From Candidatus Babelota bacterium (GTDB taxonomy: Bacteria > Babelota > Babeliae > Babelales > Babelaceae): a stretch of 64,000 bases of DNA. Shown piece by piece: positions 60,432-64,000 of the stretch. A program made the translations under genes and the position numbers. Each line of letters begins with the position of its first letter. Positions within the stretch are counted from its first letter, which is position 1. Where the stretch lies: contig JAMCTG010000005.1 in NCBI GenBank assembly GCA_023379005.1, forward strand, positions 1 through 64,000, in the 5' to 3' direction. Below the pieces are notes generated by a model. The model did not search any database and was not told the origin of the DNA. It saw nothing but the letters and a program-made list of their open reading frames with translations.

Positions 60432-60839
60432 ATGAAATTTTCATCAAAAGTTTTTTTAATGTTAATAATTGCAACTTTTCAACAAAATTCAATACATGCA
60501 GTTCCATTTAGAGATTTAAAAGAATCTGCAAAAAATAAAGTTAGTTTAGTAAGATCTAAAATTGATTCAGGTTATAATAAAACAAAACAATTTATTAAAA
60601 ATAATCCCAAAAAAGTTGCTGCAGGAGCTCTTGCTCTATGGACAGCATATGGCTACAATGCAATAAACAAGACCATTTTATCGACTAAATCAGGTAATGT
60701 TATTAAATGTGCTAATTGCAATATACATAGAAAATTAATTGCAGCTCCTTTTGTAACATTTATTAAATTATTACACAAAATAGCCAAATTAAATGCAAAA
60801 ACAATAAATAAAATCCTTAACATTAAATCTGAGAATTAA
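60432..60839 (+). CDS. Small secreted or membrane protein of unknown function
   Basis: The start is set at 60432 because a clear signal peptide begins there (MKFSSKVFLMLIIATFQQNSIHA). An in-frame ATG at 60300 would add 44 polar residues. The 135-residue product is very basic, with KNNPKKVAAGALALWTAYGYNAI as a possible second hydrophobic stretch and a CANC pair near residue 95. Such Lys-rich Gly/Ala stretches recur in small exported proteins of host-associated bacteria, but no family is evident. The gap upstream (60238-60431) is A+T-rich with nothing I recognise. Confidence 0.55.
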   Translation: MKFSSKVFLMLIIATFQQNSIHAVPFRDLKESAKNKVSLVRSKIDSGYNKTKQFIKNNPKKVAAGALALWTAYGYNAINKTILSTKSGNVIKCANCNIHRKLIAAPFVTFIKLLHKIAKLNAKTINKILNIKSEN

Positions 60840-60866
60840 AATTTTTAATAGAATTGAAAATACAGG

Positions 60867-61352
60867 TTACTGTGCAATACTTACTTTTGCAGGCCTTAAA
60901 ACTTGATTTTTAAAAGTATATCCCTTTTGAAGAACTGCCACTATATCACCCGGTTTGTGATCTGCACTTTGAACTTGCATAATTGCTTCATGTTTTACAG
61001 GATCGAAATGAGATATATCTGTTATTTCTTCAACATTATATTTTTTCAAGATCTGATTTGCAGATTTTCTAATCATTTCTAAACCAGACAAGTTTTCAGG
61101 CGACGTTTGTTCTAATTTAGTTTGTAATGCTCGATCAAAATCATCGATAATAGTAAGAAAATCCAAAATTACTTGAGCTTGGGCATTTGAAATCCAGCTA
61201 GCTCGATCTTTTTCAATACGCCTTTTATAATTATCAAATTCTGCATTTAAATAAATATATCTATTTTTTAGTTCACTCAATTCAGAACAACATTTATTAT
61301 TTTCTGCTTCTTCTTGTTGCGTGTTCAAATTTTCTTTATTTTCATTTTCCAT
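60867..61352 (-). CDS. grpE: GrpE nucleotide exchange factor
   Basis: GrpE releases ADP from DnaK. The 161-residue protein has an acidic N-terminal tail, a long coiled helix (LSELKNRYIYLNAEFDNYKRRIEKD), LDFLTIIDDFDRAL and the C-terminal beta-wing ISHFDPVKHEAIMQVQSADHKPGDIVAVLQKGYTFKNQVLRPAKVSI. All are family hallmarks, although it lacks a neighbouring hrcA, dnaK or dnaJ. It is a single gene between unrelated secreted-protein genes. Confidence 0.96.
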   Translation of the reverse strand: MENENKENLNTQQEEAENNKCCSELSELKNRYIYLNAEFDNYKRRIEKDRASWISNAQAQVILDFLTIIDDFDRALQTKLEQTSPENLSGLEMIRKSANQILKKYNVEEITDISHFDPVKHEAIMQVQSADHKPGDIVAVLQKGYTFKNQVLRPAKVSIAQ

Positions 61353-61437
61353 AAGTATCCATAAAATGCTTTTTTTAGTAGACTCTATGAAATTATTATA
61401 TAACTAAGACATTCATCAATCAAATTAGGATATATTA

Positions 61438-62685
61438 ATGATGCAAATTATATTTTTATTTACTTTGTTCATATTTTCATTAACAGCATATGATGTTCCT
61501 CTTTTTTATCGTGCCCAACCTTTGTTTCAAGAACCGAGGTTTGAAAAACCATATCTGACTACACTCGATTTTACATTATCTGGAGGATCTACAAATTGCG
61601 CCAGAAATTGTGCAGGAAAGAAAGTACCTTTAGGAAATATTTTTGGAATCATTAATATTAAAAATTTGGCATTAGGAATCCCAAATTTAAATCAGTCAAA
61701 TCCTATTGATCAAATTTTAATTAATTTACAAAATTTACCTGACAATGATTGTTTTGGAAAATTATCAATCAATGGACATTTTGAGATTCTTGAACTTGTT
61801 TTTAATGGTATTCAAAATTTTGATAAAGGATTTTTTTCTGAATTTTTACTTCCTATACGAAGATTAGAGATTTCTAATGTAAATCGGACTGATCTTTCAC
61901 CAACTGATGGGGAATTCCCAAATAAAAATACAATAGAATGGCAGCAATTTTTGGGACAATTTTGTCCTTTTTTTAAACACTTTAATTTAAATACGGGGTC
62001 TTTTAAGGAATTTTTTACTGGTAATATTACTTTTTTTGCAGGTTGGACAAAAAATTATGAATATACAACACATTTAGATTTTGTAGATACAACATTAAAA
62101 GTTGGTTTACAATTACCAACGGCAAGTGATCCTAGAGAAAATCATATTTTCAATTTATCAACTGGCTATGAAGGTTTTGGTGTTCCAGTAGTATGGCAAT
62201 TTTCAATTGGAGCTTATGAATGGTTAACTGTCGGGGCTCAAGTTGATGGCTTATTTTTATTTAATGATATTGTTCCTATGAGAATAAAAACAGATAAAAA
62301 TCAGTCAGGATTAATTAAGATTTTTAAAGATAATGTAAAAATTGATCAAGGCACAGCCTGGCACATAGGTACATATTTAAAAGCTGACCATATAATACGA
62401 GGATTTTCATTTTTACTCGGCTATTCCTATGATAGAAAAGAGGCTGATAGAGTTATAAAAACCTGTTCAAAAATAGATCCTGAAATTGTAAACTCAGATC
62501 CTAGCTTACAAGGCTGGTCAATGCATACTTTACATTTAAATATTGAATACGATTTTGAAAGTGAATCAAATCCTCATGGACCAAGAATAGGATTTGTATA
62601 CAATCGACAATTAGCTGGAAAAAATGTTTTTTCAACAAGTTTAGAAAGTGGTTATATAGGGACTGATCTTTGCTGGAAGTTTTGA
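61438..62685 (+). CDS. Probable outer-membrane beta-barrel protein
   Basis: The 415-residue protein has a signal peptide (MMQIIFLFTLFIFSLTA) and then many amphipathic strands with aromatic girdles (FFAGWTKNYEYTTHLDFVDTTLKVGLQLPT, FLLGYSYDRKEADRV, HTLHLNIEYDFES). It ends GTDLCWKF, a terminal Phe as recognised by the BAM machine. Two cysteine pairs (NCARNCAGK and others) lie in the N-terminal loop. The strand pattern suggests a porin-like or FadL-like barrel, but no family is recognised. The gene is isolated between grpE and a small secreted-protein gene. Confidence 0.75.
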   Translation: MMQIIFLFTLFIFSLTAYDVPLFYRAQPLFQEPRFEKPYLTTLDFTLSGGSTNCARNCAGKKVPLGNIFGIINIKNLALGIPNLNQSNPIDQILINLQNLPDNDCFGKLSINGHFEILELVFNGIQNFDKGFFSEFLLPIRRLEISNVNRTDLSPTDGEFPNKNTIEWQQFLGQFCPFFKHFNLNTGSFKEFFTGNITFFAGWTKNYEYTTHLDFVDTTLKVGLQLPTASDPRENHIFNLSTGYEGFGVPVVWQFSIGAYEWLTVGAQVDGLFLFNDIVPMRIKTDKNQSGLIKIFKDNVKIDQGTAWHIGTYLKADHIIRGFSFLLGYSYDRKEADRVIKTCSKIDPEIVNSDPSLQGWSMHTLHLNIEYDFESESNPHGPRIGFVYNRQLAGKNVFSTSLESGYIGTDLCWKF

Positions 62686-62714
62686 TTTTTTTAAAAAAGT
62701 TAATGTTTTTAAAA

Positions 62715-63176
62715 TCAAGACTTTGCAAAATTAATACAATATAAATTTATTTTTTCGAAGATTAAGTTGATTGCAAATGCAATATTAGCAAAATATAATT
62801 GTGCAATGTTAGATGGCGATGCATATATAACTTCGGAACAATTTTTTTTTACTTCCGAAATTAAACCCAAAATATAATTTGAACTTTGATCATCTAATGC
62901 CTTAAATTCATTTGTTTGAAAATAATTGTAAACTTTTGCATATAAAATAAGTACATCATCAATCATTTGATTGCAATAATGATAAATACCTTTTTCATCT
63001 ATGTCTATTGCTTTAATTAGATCAACTGTAGCCCAAATATTTAAACATTTTTCTACAATCTTTTCATATTCATTTTCTAATCCATAAGTTTGAAAATCTG
63101 TAGTTTGCTGGATCATTGAATCGGCAGATATATGTATAAAAAGAAAATATAATAAAAATAAAATTCTTTTTTTCAT
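62715..63176 (-). CDS. Small secreted protein of unknown function
   Basis: The 153-residue product has a signal peptide (MKKRILFLLYFLFIHISA) and a helical mature part with four cysteines (KCLNIW, YHYCNQM, KKNCSE, LYCINF), suggesting two disulfides. The Asp/Glu-rich helices recall small four-helix exported proteins. No family recognised. It lies 8 bp after the Cys-rich small gene, on the same strand, so the two may be one transcript. Confidence 0.65.
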   Translation of the reverse strand: MKKRILFLLYFLFIHISADSMIQQTTDFQTYGLENEYEKIVEKCLNIWATVDLIKAIDIDEKGIYHYCNQMIDDVLILYAKVYNYFQTNEFKALDDQSSNYILGLISEVKKNCSEVIYASPSNIAQLYFANIAFAINLIFEKINLYCINFAKS

Positions 63177-63184
63177 AACTCCTC

Positions 63185-63388
63185 CTAATTTTTTGAATCA
63201 TGAGCTTTAAATGCATGGTTACAACATTTACAATTTTTTTTTCCATTAAAATTTTCAATTTCATTTTGATTAACTTGGCATGGGCATTTATAAAAAATAA
63301 ATCTATATCTGCAACGAGAAAACATTTGAGAACAGTACAAAAAAATAATTATCAAAATTAAAATTTTAAATAAAAAACTTTTAAACAC
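63185..63388 (-). CDS. Small cysteine-rich membrane or secreted protein (GTG start)
   Basis: The 67-residue product has a hydrophobic N-terminus (FLFKILILIIIFLYCSQMF) and then a cysteine cluster CPC and CKCC (with C and H residues: FYKCPCQ, NCKCCNHAFKAH). The start is GTG with AAGGG 7 nt upstream; no ATG start is in frame. The C/H pattern could bind a metal or form disulfides. It is not a known zinc finger that I can name. The gene is followed 8 bp later by the previous entry. Confidence 0.55.
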   Translation of the reverse strand: MFKSFLFKILILIIIFLYCSQMFSRCRYRFIFYKCPCQVNQNEIENFNGKKNCKCCNHAFKAHDSKN

Positions 63389-63487
63389 ATTATCACCCTT
63401 TTTAGAAAATTACTTTTAGTCAATATTCATTATTAATATAACTCAATTAATTTTCTATTTGCAATGATAAAGTAAATTTTAAATACT

Positions 63488-63943
63488 TTACCTAAACATT
63501 CTGCGCCAGCCAAAATCTAGCCATAAATGGGAGATTATACCTAGAAGGAAAAAGAAGCCGTTTGAAAAGATATAAAAACTATAATTGGGGAAAATGTTAA
63601 ATAATGTTGCTACAATCATAATAACAAATATTACATTGAACCAAAGTTTGTGAAAGAGACCTCTGTGCTTTACGTTTAACGGAACTGTTGCCATAATTCC
63701 TAAAAAACTAGCGCTAATCCATTCTTTTATTAAAATTAGGCAAATTAAAGACACGATAATTATACGATAAAAGATCTTTTGCCCCTTGCTTTTTGTGTCA
63801 ATATCAGGAAATAAACCTCCCAAAATTGTCATAATAAACCATTGTAGAATAACAAAAAATGAAAATCGATAAACTGAAAACAATAAAATGGCTAGAGAAA
63901 AAGATGTAATTGCTCCAGCTACATGTCCTTTATAATTAGGCAT
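63488..63943 (-). CDS. YdjM-like inner-membrane metal-dependent hydrolase family protein
   Basis: The 151-residue protein has about four hydrophobic segments and the motifs GGLFPDIDTKSKGQ and HRGLFH. These are typical of the YdjM/DUF457 family, whose members are membrane proteins with a putative metal site formed by H and D residues (an early GH, the DID, and the HR..FH). E. coli YdjM is under LexA control. Its function is unknown. AAGG lies 9 nt before the ATG. The remaining bases to the window edge (63944-64000) show no convincing gene. Confidence 0.8.
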   Translation of the reverse strand: MPNYKGHVAGAITSFSLAILLFSVYRFSFFVILQWFIMTILGGLFPDIDTKSKGQKIFYRIIIVSLICLILIKEWISASFLGIMATVPLNVKHRGLFHKLWFNVIFVIMIVATLFNIFPNYSFYIFSNGFFFLLGIISHLWLDFGWRRMFR

Positions 63944-64000
63944 TTTTTTAAGCCTTTATCTTCATCAATGCAGTTTTTGGATAATAAAATTTCAAAACTT

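Noticed and set aside
63968-64000. ATG and a short open frame running off the right edge of the plus strand
   Set aside because: There is no ribosome binding site and only 11 codons are visible, so a gene start cannot be supported.

Overview
The window is strongly A+T-rich, with a densely packed chromosome and a Gram-negative-type envelope (signal peptides, a LolC/E-type permease, a C-terminal-Phe outer-membrane barrel). It contains a large set of secreted ankyrin, beta-helix, WD40 and unrecognised proteins among a thin set of housekeeping genes. Together with the streamlined intergenic spaces, this best fits an intracellular or protist-associated bacterium of the Candidatus Dependentiae (TM6/Babeliae) type. 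That assignment is inference from gene style; there is no rRNA gene here to confirm it.

Layout. 1-3.5 kb: the end of a photolyase, a small secreted protein and ileS. 3.6-5.1 kb: murD, preceded by a roughly 100-bp duplication of its own 5' end wrapped around a three-armed palindromic repeat. 5.2-13.3 kb: five tandem minus-strand genes for secreted right-handed beta-helix proteins, lying between murD and ftsW, which are neighbours in ordinary division/cell-wall clusters. 13.5-20.5 kb: ftsW, pepA, a fasciclin-domain protein, an alpha/beta hydrolase, a thioredoxin-fold/lambda-R-type lysin fusion and a membrane-anchored thioredoxin reductase-thioredoxin fusion. 20.6-26 kb: a membrane FtsH-like AAA+ protein with a degenerate protease site, then four secreted proteins sharing one N-terminal domain, three of them with ankyrin repeats. 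26-36.3 kb: rpiB, a lolC/E-type gene, pgk, a kinase-like secreted protein, dnaA, pssA-psd, an FAD oxidoreductase and an anmK with a signal peptide. 36.3-42.8 kb: two tRNA-Arg genes, tlyA, an HtrA protease, glyQS, a VTT-type membrane protein and kup. 42.8-45.3 kb: rplU embedded in a family of three secreted paralogues. 45.4-49.8 kb: tsf-frr, tRNA-Lys, tRNA-Leu, tig-trxB. 49.8-52.8 kb: an apparent operon of two putative secreted cysteine peptidases and a WD40-like protein. 53-53.7 kb: rpmH-rnpA-yidD. 54-64 kb: helical-repeat and small secreted proteins, lepA-DUF155 (RMD1 family), two more ankyrin proteins, grpE, an outer-membrane barrel and a YdjM-like protein.

Two repeat families stand out. 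One is an 83-107 bp element closed by TCGATAC/GTATCGA that can fold into three arms. Its copies differ by paired substitutions that keep the stems, and three copies overlap or abut the 3' ends of ftsW, rplU and yidD. The other is a roughly 175-205 bp composite block near the repeats after tRNA-Leu and yidD, with a partial relative between ftsW and pepA. Neither matches a named family I can identify.

Themes that link the genes: peptidoglycan synthesis and turnover (murD, ftsW, a lambda-R-type lysin, anmK), thiol redox (two TrxB-type reductases, one fused to thioredoxin), translation, and a large exported repertoire probably aimed at a eukaryotic host. All functional assignments are from reading motifs; no database search was run.
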